Origin: RPQJ01 sp963698735
Lineage (GTDB): Bacteria > Pseudomonadota > Gammaproteobacteria > Steroidobacterales > Steroidobacteraceae
Direction: 5' to 3'
Assembly (NCBI GenBank): GCA_963698735.1
Contig: CAVOSA010000029.1
Coordinates: 310,001 to 374,000 of the forward strand
DNA length: 64,000 bases
The position numbers were made by a program, and so were the translations under genes. The notes beneath the pieces are model-generated. The model ran no database searches. It was given only the letters and a program-made list of their open reading frames with translations, and was not told where the DNA came from. Below, piece after piece: positions 37,504 through 45,701 of the stretch (its first letter is position 1; every line of letters starts with the position of its first letter).

Positions 37504-37677
37504 ATGAAGCGGATCGCTCTAGGCGCTTTTGCGCTCGCCGCCACGCTCCTCGGAACGCTCGCCCTCGCCAGCGAGGGTCCGCCTCCCTCGGCGCTCCCTG
37601 AACCGGGCACGCTGGGCCTTCTGGCCATGGGCGTCGCGGGCATCGTTGCCGCCGCGCGCTTGCGCCGCCGCAAGTAA
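37504..37677 (+). CDS. Miniature PEP-CTERM sorting-domain protein (57 residues)
   Basis: 57 residues: MKRIALGAFALAATLLGTLA signal peptide (cleavage likely after Ala22), nine residues SEGPPPSAL, then a full PEP-CTERM signal: PEP at 32-34 (LPEPGTLGLLAMG), a hydrophobic helix to about 51 and a basic tail RLRRRK. An SD-like GGGAGA stands 7 bases before the ATG, and a candidate sigma-54 promoter lies about 75 bases upstream. This is a substrate for exosortase A (xrtA at 19228-20761). After signal and sorting cleavage almost nothing would remain, which is unusual. It could act as a tiny released peptide, a decoy or reporter substrate, or be a remnant of a larger protein. Too short for most gene callers. 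Confidence 0.88.
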   Translation: MKRIALGAFALAATLLGTLALASEGPPPSALPEPGTLGLLAMGVAGIVAAARLRRRK

Positions 37678-37700
37678 GGCACACAGCAGCAGGCAAGACC

Positions 37701-37729
37701 GGGCCCGGCGACTGACCGTCGCCCGGGCC
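37701..37729 (+). terminator. Candidate terminator hairpin after the miniature PEP-CTERM gene
   Basis: GGGCCCGGCGAC (37701-37712) and GTCGCCCGGGCC (37718-37729) can form a GC-rich stem with two mismatches around a five-base loop, starting 24 bases after the stop codon. There is no strong T-tract after it, so intrinsic termination is uncertain. It could instead protect the mRNA 3' end. Confidence 0.35.
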
Positions 37730-37757
37730 TGCGTCCCGTGTTGGTCAGGTCCAACCC

Positions 37758-38528
37758 TTGTTCTACATCCTGACCTTTGGCCTCATCGCTGCCCTGCTGG
37801 CCGCGGAGGCCGCACGCCCGTTGAGCCCTTTGCGGCATGCATTGGGCCCGCGCTGGTTCAGCAACGTCGCGCTGTTCGCCTGTTATCAGGCCGTCCTGAT
37901 CTGGGTCGTGCCGGCCTATGCGACAGCAGGGGCTCAGTTCGCGTCAGACCGCGGCTGGGGCCTGTTCAACTATTTGGACGTGCCGGCGTGGTTGATGGCA
38001 GTCGTCGTGCTGCTCGTCGTCGACTGCGTCGGATACCTGACGCACCGGGCCGAACATGCCGTGCCGGCCCTGTGGCGCATCCATCGCGCGCACCACTCGG
38101 ACCCCGATCTCGACGTGACCACGGGCCTGCGGTTCCATCCGCTCGAGATGGTCCTGCGCGGAAGCATCGCCGCCGCGACGATGATCCTCCTGGGCGCACC
38201 GGTGGCTATCGTGGCGGCCTGCGTGCTGTTCACAACCACGATCTCGCTCGTATCGCACGTGAATGCTGACCTCATGCCCGCCAGACTCGAATCCATGCTG
38301 CAGAGCGTGTTGGTCACACCGCGCATGCACCGCATCCATCATTCGGTGGACCTGCAGGACAGCAACTCGAACTTCGGCACGAGCCTGTCGATCTGGGACC
38401 GGATGCTCCGAACCTACCGCGTCGCGCCGGAAGGGCATTTCGCGCAGATGCGGTTCGGCGTTGTTGGCCGGTCGGCCGCGGACAGCGTTTCGATCGGCAG
38501 GATTCTTGCTGATCCGGCGCTGGGCTGA
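37758..38528 (+). CDS. Fatty acid hydroxylase superfamily (sterol desaturase-like) protein
   Basis: 256 residues, integral membrane, with about four helices. The three diiron His clusters of the family are present: HRAEH, HRAHH and HRIHH (the last in LVTPRMHRIHHSVD). Members hydroxylate or desaturate lipids, sterols or carotenoids in the membrane; the substrate here is unknown. The start is TTG at 37758; there is no in-frame ATG or GTG closer to the domain. It follows the miniature PEP-CTERM gene by 80 bases on the same strand, so read-through from the sigma-54 promoter is possible. It ends 18 bases before the convergent gltX stop. Confidence 0.88.
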   Translation: MFYILTFGLIAALLAAEAARPLSPLRHALGPRWFSNVALFACYQAVLIWVVPAYATAGAQFASDRGWGLFNYLDVPAWLMAVVVLLVVDCVGYLTHRAEHAVPALWRIHRAHHSDPDLDVTTGLRFHPLEMVLRGSIAAATMILLGAPVAIVAACVLFTTTISLVSHVNADLMPARLESMLQSVLVTPRMHRIHHSVDLQDSNSNFGTSLSIWDRMLRTYRVAPEGHFAQMRFGVVGRSAADSVSIGRILADPALG

Positions 38529-38546
38529 ATCACGGAAACCGGGCTG

Positions 38547-39950
38547 CTACCTGCAGGCGGCAACCGCGCGGCCGAGCCGCTCCAACGTCGTCTCGCGCCC
38601 GAGGATCTCGAGCGTTACGTCGATCGGCGGCGACACGGAGCCGCCCGAGACCGCCACGCGGATCGGCTGCGCCACTTTCCCAAGCGCCACAGTGCTTTCC
38701 GCCGCAACGGCCTGGATCACTTCGTGCAGGCGCGGCGCCTGCCAGTCATCAAGCGTCGCCAGGCGATCGTGCACAGTTTGCAGCAGGGGCGCCGCTTCGG
38801 CGGTCAGGTTCTTCTTCGCCGCTTTCTCGTCGTAACTCGTGACGTCGCGAAAGAAGAACGTGCTGTTCTGCGCCATTTCCTTGAGTGTCCTGGCCCGCTC
38901 CTGCTGGGCCTTTGCTACCGCAGCGAGCTTCGCCATGTCGCCGGTATCGATGCCCAATGCCGCCAGTTGCGGCTGCAGGTAGATCGCGAGGCGCTCCGGC
39001 GTCGCCCGCATGATGTGCTGCTGGTTCGTCCACAGCATCTTGTCGAGGTTGAGCGCCGAGGCGCCCTTGTTGACGTCGTTGATGTCGAAGAGCTGCGTCA
39101 TCTCGTCGAGCGAGAATATCTCCTGGTCGCCGTGCGACCAGCCGAGGCGGCCCAGGTAGTTGAGCAGGCCTTCCGGCAGGAATCCGTCATCGCGATACTG
39201 CAGCACGCTCACGGCGCCGTGCCGCTTCGAGAGCTTCGCGCCGTCCGGGCCGAGAATCATCGGCACGTGGGCATACAGCGGCGGCTCGACGCCCAGCGCA
39301 CGCAGCATGTTGATCTGCCGTGGCGTGTTGTTGATGTGGTCGTCGCCGCGAATGACGTGGGTGACCTTCATGTCGTAGTCGTCCACGACGACGCAGAAGT
39401 TGTACGTGGGCGTGCCGTCAGAGCGCGCGATGATCAGGTCGTCGAGTTCGCCGCTGTCGAAGGTGATCGGCCCGTGCACGACGTCGTTGACGACGACCGA
39501 GCCTTCGTCCGGATTGCGGAACCGGACAACCGGGCTCACGCCCGGCACGGGTTCCTGGCGATGACGGCAGCGACCGTCGTAGCGCGGCTTTTCCTTGCGC
39601 GCGGTCTGTCCGGCGCGCATCTCGTCGAGTTCTTCTTTCGAGCAATAGCAGTGGTAGGCCTTGCCCTCGCACAGGAACTGCCGGATGACCTCGCCGTAGC
39701 GGTCCATGCGTTGCGTCTGGTAGAACGGGCCCTCATCGTGGTCCAGGCCGAGCCACTGCATGCCGTCGAGGATCGCCTGCACTGCTTCGGGCGTGGAGCG
39801 CTCGCGATCCGTGTCCTCGATGCGCAGGATGAACGCGCCGCCGTGGCGCCGGGCATACAGCCAGCAGAAGAGCGCCGTGCGGACGCCGCCGATGTGCAGC
39901 ATGCCGGTCGGGCTCGGGGCAAAACGGGTGCGGACGGTCATGTTGGACAT
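38547..39950 (-). CDS. gltX: Glutamyl-tRNA synthetase
   Basis: 467 residues, standard length. Class I signatures: HIGG at 19-22 (variant of HIGH) within RFAPSPTGMLHIGG, and KLSKRHG. A Cys cluster CYCSKEELD...CRH marks the zinc-binding SWIM-like insert seen in many proteobacterial enzymes. Charges tRNA-Glu in the cytoplasm. Intact despite lying between damaged regions, and a useful internal control for sequence quality. ATG 39950 begins MSNMTVR. Confidence 0.97.
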   Translation of the reverse strand: MSNMTVRTRFAPSPTGMLHIGGVRTALFCWLYARRHGGAFILRIEDTDRERSTPEAVQAILDGMQWLGLDHDEGPFYQTQRMDRYGEVIRQFLCEGKAYHCYCSKEELDEMRAGQTARKEKPRYDGRCRHRQEPVPGVSPVVRFRNPDEGSVVVNDVVHGPITFDSGELDDLIIARSDGTPTYNFCVVVDDYDMKVTHVIRGDDHINNTPRQINMLRALGVEPPLYAHVPMILGPDGAKLSKRHGAVSVLQYRDDGFLPEGLLNYLGRLGWSHGDQEIFSLDEMTQLFDINDVNKGASALNLDKMLWTNQQHIMRATPERLAIYLQPQLAALGIDTGDMAKLAAVAKAQQERARTLKEMAQNSTFFFRDVTSYDEKAAKKNLTAEAAPLLQTVHDRLATLDDWQAPRLHEVIQAVAAESTVALGKVAQPIRVAVSGGSVSPPIDVTLEILGRETTLERLGRAVAACR

Positions 39951-39961
39951 CCCGAAAATGA

Positions 39962-39988
39962 CTACGCCGGCTGCAGGAGCCGGCGTAG
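39962..39988 (-). terminator. Strong hairpin between tRNA-Val and gltX
   Basis: CTACGCCGGCT (39962-39972) and AGCCGGCGTAG (39978-39988) are perfect reverse complements with a five-base loop. On the minus strand it follows the tRNA-Val 3' end by 5 bases and is followed by TCATTTT, so it is a probable Rho-independent terminator for the tRNA, 12 bases before the gltX start codon. A role in the gltX leader cannot be excluded. Confidence 0.65.
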
Positions 39989-39993
39989 GTGTC

Positions 39994-40068
39994 TGGTGGG
40001 CGGTAATGGGATTGAACCATTGACCCCTGCCGTGTGAAAGCAGTGCTCTACCGCTGAGCTAACCGCCC
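39994..40068 (-). tRNA. tRNA-Val (anticodon CAC)
   Basis: A 75-base cloverleaf with encoded CCA. Acceptor GGGCGGT pairs with ACCGCCC, D-arm TAGCTCAGCGGTAGAG, anticodon loop TTCACAC giving CAC, T-arm TGGTTCAATCCCA. Located between gltX and the manB region on the same strand as both. Confidence 0.96.
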
Positions 40069-40120
40069 GATCGAAGGCCGCGTAGTTTAGGGGGCGAGGC
40101 CGGGAGGGTCAAATCCACGA

Positions 40121-40167
40121 CCCTCACCCGCCCTGACGGGCGACCTCTCCCGCTGCAGCGGGAGAGG
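40121..40167 (+). repeat. REP-like element, copy 1
   Basis: CCCTCACCC, then a small CGCCC/GGGCG hairpin, then a perfect 24-base palindrome at 40144-40167 (CCTCTCCCGCTGCAGCGGGAGAGG split as two 12-base arms). The same design occurs at 41553-41590 and 44837-44883. Sited between manB (stop at 40180) and tRNA-Val. REP-like elements of this type are common in some gammaproteobacteria. Confidence 0.8.
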
Positions 40168-40179
40168 CGAGAAGTCCGA

Positions 40180-41544
40180 TCAGCCTGGCTCCCCACCGAC
40201 CAGCGCCAGCAGTTCCGCCGTCTTGTCGCGCATCAGCGCTTCGTTGCCGCGGCTCTCGACGTTGAGTCGAATCAACGGCTCGGTGTTGGACGAACGCAGG
40301 TTGAAGCGCCACTGGTCGAACTCGAGGCTGACACCGTCGGTGTGGTCGATGCCCTTGGCCATCGGACCGTACTTCGCCAGAACCCCGGCGATGGTCTGCT
40401 TCGCATCCGGCACTCGACGGTTGATCTCGCCACTGGCCGGGAACAGCCGGATGCGCTCACCGACCAGTTCCGAAAGAGGCTTGCCGCTGATACACATCAA
40501 CTGCAACACGAGCAGCCAGGGAATCATGCCGCTGTCGCAGTAGGCAAAGTCGCGGAAATAGTGGTGGGCGCTCATCTCGCCACCGTACACGCCATCCACT
40601 TCGCGCATCGTCGCCTTGATGAACGCATGACCCGACTTCGACTGCACCGCCTCGCCGCCCAGACGCTGCACGATGTCGAGCGTGTTCCAGGTGAGCCGCG
40701 GATCGTGAACGATGCGGCTGCCGGGATGGCGCTGCAGGAACGCGGCGGCCAACAAACCTACGATGTAGTAACCCTCGATGAACCCGCCATGCTCGTCGAA
40801 CAGGAAGCAGCGGTCGTAATCGCCGTCCCAGGAGATGGCGCAATCGGCGCCATGCCTGCGCAACGCCTCGATGGGTGCCGCGTGATTCTCGATGAGCATC
40901 GGATTGGGCACGCCATTGGGAAACGTGCCGTCCGGCTCATGCTGGACCTTGATGAACTTGAACGGCAGGAATTGCTCGAGCTTGTCGATGATCAGCCCTG
41001 CTCCGCCGTTACCGGCATGCACCACGACCTTGAGCGGCTTGAGCTTCGAACGATCGACGTACGTCAGCAGGTGCTCGATGTACTCCGGCATGATGTCGAC
41101 GGCGAAGCGCTCGCCGATGCGCGACGGCTTCGTGAACTGGCCCGACTCCGCCAGGCGGCGGATGTCCTGCAACCCGTTGTCGCCACTGATCGGGCGCGAG
41201 CCTTCGCGCACGAACTTCATGCCGTTGTAGTCCGGCGGATTGTGGCTCGCCGTGACCATGATGCCGCCGTCCATCTCGCGCGCGAACGTCGCAAAGTAGA
41301 CGACCTCGGTGCCGCAGAGCCCGATGTCGTAGACGTCGACGCCCGAATCGAGCAGCCCCTGCTCCAGCGCCTTGCCGAGCAGTTCGCTGGACAGCCGGAT
41401 GTCGCGACCGACGATGACCCGCTTCGGCTTGACGAACTCCGCGTATGCGCGACCGATGCGGTAGGCGACGTCCTCGTTCAGTTCGCTGGGAATACGACCG
41501 CGCAGGTCGTAGGCCTTGAAACCCTGGATCGAAATCGGATTCAT
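40180..41544 (-). CDS. manB: Phosphomannomutase / phosphoglucomutase
   Basis: 454 residues, the normal length for bacterial alpha-D-phosphohexomutases. Catalytic Ser loop TASHNPPDYNGMKFV, Mg-binding DGDYDRC, sugar-binding GEMSAHHYF, and phosphate-binding RSSNTEPLIRL. Converts mannose-6-P to mannose-1-P (and possibly glucose-6-P to glucose-1-P) in the cytoplasm, feeding the neighbouring manC. A REP-like repeat lies on each side of the gene. Confidence 0.95.
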   Translation of the reverse strand: MNPISIQGFKAYDLRGRIPSELNEDVAYRIGRAYAEFVKPKRVIVGRDIRLSSELLGKALEQGLLDSGVDVYDIGLCGTEVVYFATFAREMDGGIMVTASHNPPDYNGMKFVREGSRPISGDNGLQDIRRLAESGQFTKPSRIGERFAVDIMPEYIEHLLTYVDRSKLKPLKVVVHAGNGGAGLIIDKLEQFLPFKFIKVQHEPDGTFPNGVPNPMLIENHAAPIEALRRHGADCAISWDGDYDRCFLFDEHGGFIEGYYIVGLLAAAFLQRHPGSRIVHDPRLTWNTLDIVQRLGGEAVQSKSGHAFIKATMREVDGVYGGEMSAHHYFRDFAYCDSGMIPWLLVLQLMCISGKPLSELVGERIRLFPASGEINRRVPDAKQTIAGVLAKYGPMAKGIDHTDGVSLEFDQWRFNLRSSNTEPLIRLNVESRGNEALMRDKTAELLALVGGEPG

Positions 41545-41552
41545 GCTCAGAA

Positions 41553-41590
41553 GCCCTCACCCCAACCCTCTCCCATTGCATGGGAGAGGG
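41553..41590 (+). repeat. REP-like element, copy 2
   Basis: GCCCTCACCCC followed by a palindrome with arms CCCTCTCCCA (41566-41575) and TGGGAGAGGG (41581-41590). It fills the gap between manC (stop 41594) and manB (start 41544), so transcription of manB from manC would have to pass through this stem. Confidence 0.8.
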
Positions 41591-41593
41591 AGG

Positions 41594-43036
41594 TCACTTG
41601 GTTGTGCCTTCCCGGCCGTAAACGTCCTCGAAGCGCACGATGTCGTCCTCGCCGAGGTAGCTGCCGGACTGCACTTCGATGATGTGCAGCATCACTTTAC
41701 CCGGGTTCGCGATCCGGTGCTTCGTGCCGACGGGGATGTACGTCGATTCATTCTCGCCGAGCAGGAAAGTCTCCTCGCCGCGCGTGATCTGCGCCGTACC
41801 GGACACGACGATCCAGTGCTCCGCACGATGGTGATGCAATTGCAGCGACATCGATGCGCCGGGCTTCACGACCAGGCGCTTGACCTGGAAGCGGTCGCCG
41901 TTGTCGATACTGTCGTAGCTGCCCCAGGGGCGGAACACTTCACGATGCAGCGCCGTCTCGTAGCGGCCCTGCGCCTTGAGCCTGGTAACCAGCGACTTGA
42001 CGTCCTGCACGCGGTCGCGCGGCGCGACCAGCACCGCGTCCTTGGTTTCGACGACGACGTGGTCCTTCAGGCCGACCGTCCCGATCAACCTGCTGGTCGA
42101 ATGCAGGTAACAGCCCTGACTGTCCTCGGTCAGCACGTCACCCGTCGTTACGTTGCCACTCGCGTCGCGCGGCAGCGCATCCTGCAGCGCCGACCATGAG
42201 CCCACGTCGCTCCATCCGGCATCGAGCGGCACGACGACGGCCGAATCAGTCTTTTCCATGACGGCGTAGTCGATCGAATCGCCCGGGCACGCGCCGAACT
42301 CGGCGGCTGGAAGCCGCGTGAAATCCAGATCCTTCGACGCTGCTGCGACGGCGTCCTCACAGGCCGAGAGCATCGCCGGTGCGTGCTTCTTCAACTCGGC
42401 GAGGTACACGCGGGCGCGGAACATGAACATGCCGCTGTTCCAGTAGTAGTCGCCCGACTCCACATACTTCTGCGCGGTCGCCGCATCCGGCTTCTCGACG
42501 AATTCCTGCACCGCATACGCCGGCCCGTCGCCCTGGGCGCGGCGGATGTAGCCGTAGCCCGTTTCCGCCCGGTCAGGCACGACGCCAAACGTCACCAGCT
42601 TGCCCGCCTCGGCCGCCGCGCACCCCGTCATGACTGCGGCCTGGAACGCCTTCACGTCACGCAGGACATGATCGGCCGGCAGTACGAGCAGGACGGGGTC
42701 AGACTCATTGCCGCCCTTCGATTTGCGCGCACGATCGAGCGCAACCAACGCTGCCACGGCCACCGCCGGCGCCGTATTGCGGCCGACCGGTTCGAGAATG
42801 ATCGCCTGGGCCGGCGTGCCGTGTTCCCGCAGCTGCTCGGCCACCATGAAACGATGGCTCTCGTTGCAGACGACGATCGGGGTTGCGAGGTCAGGCAGGC
42901 CGATGACGCGGGCCACCGTCTCCTGCAGCATCGTGCGCTCGCCCACCAGGGGCAGCAGTTGCTTCGGGTAAAGCTCGCGGGAGAGCGGCCAGAGGCGCGT
43001 GCCGGAACCGCCGGAGAGAATCAGGGGAATGAGCAT
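41594..43036 (-). CDS. manC: Mannose-1-phosphate guanylyltransferase / mannose-6-phosphate isomerase
   Basis: 480 residues, bifunctional type II PMI-GMP. The N-terminal nucleotidyltransferase has LSGGSGTRLWPLSRELYPKQ and FVEKPD; the C-terminal cupin isomerase has RPWGSYDSI and SLQLHHHRAEHWIVVSG...EN(E)STYIPVGTKHR. Makes GDP-mannose from mannose-1-P and can isomerise fructose-6-P to mannose-6-P. Starts 11 bases after the ugd stop, and with manB forms the GDP-mannose branch for the EPS. Confidence 0.95.
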   Translation of the reverse strand: MLIPLILSGGSGTRLWPLSRELYPKQLLPLVGERTMLQETVARVIGLPDLATPIVVCNESHRFMVAEQLREHGTPAQAIILEPVGRNTAPAVAVAALVALDRARKSKGGNESDPVLLVLPADHVLRDVKAFQAAVMTGCAAAEAGKLVTFGVVPDRAETGYGYIRRAQGDGPAYAVQEFVEKPDAATAQKYVESGDYYWNSGMFMFRARVYLAELKKHAPAMLSACEDAVAAASKDLDFTRLPAAEFGACPGDSIDYAVMEKTDSAVVVPLDAGWSDVGSWSALQDALPRDASGNVTTGDVLTEDSQGCYLHSTSRLIGTVGLKDHVVVETKDAVLVAPRDRVQDVKSLVTRLKAQGRYETALHREVFRPWGSYDSIDNGDRFQVKRLVVKPGASMSLQLHHHRAEHWIVVSGTAQITRGEETFLLGENESTYIPVGTKHRIANPGKVMLHIIEVQSGSYLGEDDIVRFEDVYGREGTTK

Positions 43037-43047
43037 GGCGGTGGGTC

Positions 43048-44373
43048 CTACGCGCTGCGGCCGATGCCGAAGTACTTCAAGCCGAAGGTCTTCACCAGCG
43101 CCGGGTCGTAGATGTTGCGGCCGTCGAAGATCACCGGGGACGACAAGCAGTCACGGATGGTGTCGAAGTCCGGGCTGCGGAATTCCTGCCACTCCGTGAC
43201 GATCGCCAGGGCGTCGGCGCCCTGCAGCGCGGCTTCGGACGAATCGACCAGTGCGAGATCGTCCCGCATGCCGTAGATGCGTGCGGCCTCGCCCATGGCG
43301 ACGGGGTCGTAGGCACGGACTTTCGCGCCGGCGCCCCATAAAGCTTCCATCAGTTCACGACTGGGCGCTTCGCGCATGTCGTCGGTGTTCGGCTTGAAGG
43401 CAAGGCCCCAGAGGGCGATCGTCTTGCCCTTCAGCTTGCCGTCGAAGTACGCGCTGATCTTGCGGAAAAGCACCTGCTTCTGGCTCTTGTTGACCGCTTC
43501 GACGGCCTGCAACAGCCTGGCCTCGAAGTCGTATTCGCCCGCACTGTGCACCAGCGCCTTGACGTCCTTCGGGAAGCACGAGCCGCCGTAGCCCGCACCC
43601 GGGTAGATGAAGCTGTAGCCGATGCGCGGGTCCGAGCCGATGCCGAGCCGCACCTTTTCGACGTCGGCGCCCATGCGCTCCGCCAGGTTGGCGATCTCGT
43701 TCATGAAGCTGATCTTGGTCGCCAGCATCGCGTTGGCCGCGTACTTGGTCAGTTCGGCGGACCGCACGTCCATCACGATCATGCGGTCGTGATTGCGCGT
43801 GAACGGGTCGTACAGAGTCTTGAGCAACTCGGCCGTGCGCGGGTTGTCCGTGCCGACGACGACGCGGTCGGGCTTCATGAAATCGTTGATCGCCGCGCCT
43901 TCCTTGAGAAACTCCGGGTTCGACACGACGTCGAACTCGACCTTGGCGCCGCGCTCGCCCAGCGTCTGCTCGATCCGCTCGCGCACCCGGTCCGCCGTGC
44001 CCACCGGCACCGTCGACTTGTCGACCACGATCCGGTACTCGTTCATGTGGCGGCCGATGGTCTCGGCGACCGCGAGCACGTGCGACAGGTCGGCCGAGCC
44101 GTCCTCTTCGGGAGGCGTGCCCACGGCGATGAACTGGAACAGGCCGTGGCGAATGCCTTCCTCGGCGTCGGTGGTGAACTTGAGGCGCCCTTTCTCGAAG
44201 TTGCGCTTCACCAGGACGTCGAGACCCGGCTCGTGGATCGGGATGTCGCCCTGTTGCAGGCGGGCCACTTTGCCGGCATCGATGTCGACGCAGACGACGT
44301 TATTGCCCGCCTCTGCAAAGCACGCGCCCGTCACCAGACCCACATAGCCGGAACCGAACACTGTAACTTTCAC
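43048..44373 (-). CDS. ugd: UDP-glucose 6-dehydrogenase
   Basis: 441 residues. NAD-binding VFGSGYVGLVTGACFAEAGN at the N-terminus, the catalytic Cys266 in GYGGSCFPKD, the substrate-binding Lys in KYAANAMLATKISFMNEIAN, and a C-terminal UDP-binding domain (WGLAFKPNTDDMREAPS). Oxidises UDP-glucose to UDP-glucuronic acid, giving the locus an acidic sugar, which could also be the carboxylate used by the asparagine-synthase-like enzymes (inference). An AT-rich stretch with TAAATATATTAAC just upstream of the ATG (44388-44402) may be part of a promoter or leader. Confidence 0.95.
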   Translation of the reverse strand: MKVTVFGSGYVGLVTGACFAEAGNNVVCVDIDAGKVARLQQGDIPIHEPGLDVLVKRNFEKGRLKFTTDAEEGIRHGLFQFIAVGTPPEEDGSADLSHVLAVAETIGRHMNEYRIVVDKSTVPVGTADRVRERIEQTLGERGAKVEFDVVSNPEFLKEGAAINDFMKPDRVVVGTDNPRTAELLKTLYDPFTRNHDRMIVMDVRSAELTKYAANAMLATKISFMNEIANLAERMGADVEKVRLGIGSDPRIGYSFIYPGAGYGGSCFPKDVKALVHSAGEYDFEARLLQAVEAVNKSQKQVLFRKISAYFDGKLKGKTIALWGLAFKPNTDDMREAPSRELMEALWGAGAKVRAYDPVAMGEAARIYGMRDDLALVDSSEAALQGADALAIVTEWQEFRSPDFDTIRDCLSSPVIFDGRNIYDPALVKTFGLKYFGIGRSA

Positions 44374-44517
44374 GCGTAAGCCCTTGAGATTGTTAATATA
44401 TTTACTCGGCGCCTGAGACGCCCATCGAATGTCGCGATTCTAGCAGACGGCCAATGCCGGCAAGTGGGCTGACAGTGCAGCAAGTCCCAGTTTACGGTTG
44501 AAGGACGGCGATTCGTC

Positions 44518-45645
44518 TCAGAGCCCAGCCCGACGCTTGAGGGCGGCAACGCAGCGCTCGGCCGCCCTGCCGTCCCAGAGCGCCGGCTTGCGCCCGGTCG
44601 GCCAGCGCCCGGCCAGCACCTCCCCCATTTGCCTGTGCAGCTCTGCGGGCTTTACCAGGCGGTTGGAGCCCTCGCTGACCGTGATGGGTCGCTCGGTGTT
44701 CTCGCGCAGCGTGAGGCACGGGATGCCCAGGTAGGTGCTCTCCTCCTGTACACCACCCGAATCGGTAATCACGGCCCGCGCAGTCCGCACGAGGTTCATG
44801 AACTGGATGTAGCCCAGCGGTTCAGTGAGCGTGATACCTCTCCCAGCGTGCTGGGAGAGGTCGGCCTGCGGCCGGGTGAGGGCCTGCATGAGCCCAAACT
44901 CGTCCAGCTTCTTGCGCGTTCGGGGATGTACCGCGAAGACCAGTGGCAGCTCCATGGACACTGCGACGAGTTGATTTACCAGCGGTTCGAGCGCATCTCG
45001 AGAATCGACGTTCGACGGCCGATGCAGCGTCACGACGGCGTAATTGCCCGCTTCGAGGCCCATCGAAGCGCGGGTGCCGTCAGCCTCGATCTGTTCGCGC
45101 ATCATCTCGAACGAGTCGAGCATGATGTTACCGACGCGATCGATCTTCGTGGTGGGCACGCCTTCGCGCGCGAGATGCTCGTCGGCATCGGGTGACGGCG
45201 TCCAGTACGCATCGCAGATCGCGTCGGTCACGAGCCGGTTGATCTCTTCCGGCATGCGCCGGTCGCCGCTGCGCAGTCCCGCCTCGAGGTGCACGACCGG
45301 AATCCACATCTTGGCCCCGACCATCGCGCAGGCGGCCGTCGAGTTGACGTCGCCCACGACGACGATCCAATCCGGCTTCTCGCGCATGGCCACCTTTTCG
45401 TAGGCCACCATGACGCCGCCGGTCTGCTCGGCATGGGTACCGCTGCCCACCTCGAGGTGGAAATGTGGTTTGGGCAACCCCAGGTCACGGAAAAACGCAT
45501 CCGACATGTTGGCGTCGTAATGCTGCCCGGTATGCACGATCTGCGGCCGGCACCAGGACTCACGCGCGAGCGCGTGGTACAGCGGCGCGATCTTCATGAA
45601 GTTCGGGCGCGCGGCGGCGATCAGGTGGATGCGAATCGGGGCCAT
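44518..45645 (-). CDS. wecB: UDP-N-acetylglucosamine 2-epimerase (non-hydrolysing), with in-frame REP-derived insert
   Basis: 375 residues. Family motifs: GDVNSTAACAMVGAKM, HLEAGLRSGDRRMPEEINR, TLHRPSNVD, FAVHPRTRKKL, DSGGVQEESTYLGIPCLTLRENTERP. Interconverts UDP-GlcNAc and UDP-ManNAc. Between the helix after HPRTRKKL and ITLTEPLGYIQ, where related proteins have a short turn, this protein carries about 16 extra residues (about 255-270, ALTRPQADLSQHAGRG). They are encoded exactly by a REP-like element (44837-44883), inserted without breaking the frame. A partly deleted second copy lies at 48117-48500. Confidence 0.94.
   Translation of the reverse strand: MAPIRIHLIAAARPNFMKIAPLYHALARESWCRPQIVHTGQHYDANMSDAFFRDLGLPKPHFHLEVGSGTHAEQTGGVMVAYEKVAMREKPDWIVVVGDVNSTAACAMVGAKMWIPVVHLEAGLRSGDRRMPEEINRLVTDAICDAYWTPSPDADEHLAREGVPTTKIDRVGNIMLDSFEMMREQIEADGTRASMGLEAGNYAVVTLHRPSNVDSRDALEPLVNQLVAVSMELPLVFAVHPRTRKKLDEFGLMQALTRPQADLSQHAGRGITLTEPLGYIQFMNLVRTARAVITDSGGVQEESTYLGIPCLTLRENTERPITVSEGSNRLVKPAELHRQMGEVLAGRWPTGRKPALWDGRAAERCVAALKRRAGL
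44837..44883 (-). repeat. REP-like element, copy 3, inside wecB coding sequence
   Basis: On the minus strand: CCCTCACCC, a GGCC...GGCC hairpin, then arms CCTCTCCCAGC and GCTGGGAGAGG around a two-base loop (44837-44860). Same architecture as copies 1 and 2. The element lies within an otherwise conserved ORF and is translated as about 16 residues, keeping the frame. Confidence 0.8.
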
Positions 45646-45701
45646 GTGACCAGTTTAGGAATCCGAACGCCCCGGATTCGAGGACTGAGTCGAAGTTCTG
45701 T

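Noticed and set aside
40342..41682. A 446-codon + strand open frame opposite manB
   Set aside because: Shadow of the phosphomannomutase; no SD sequence or motif, and it runs through a REP-like element.
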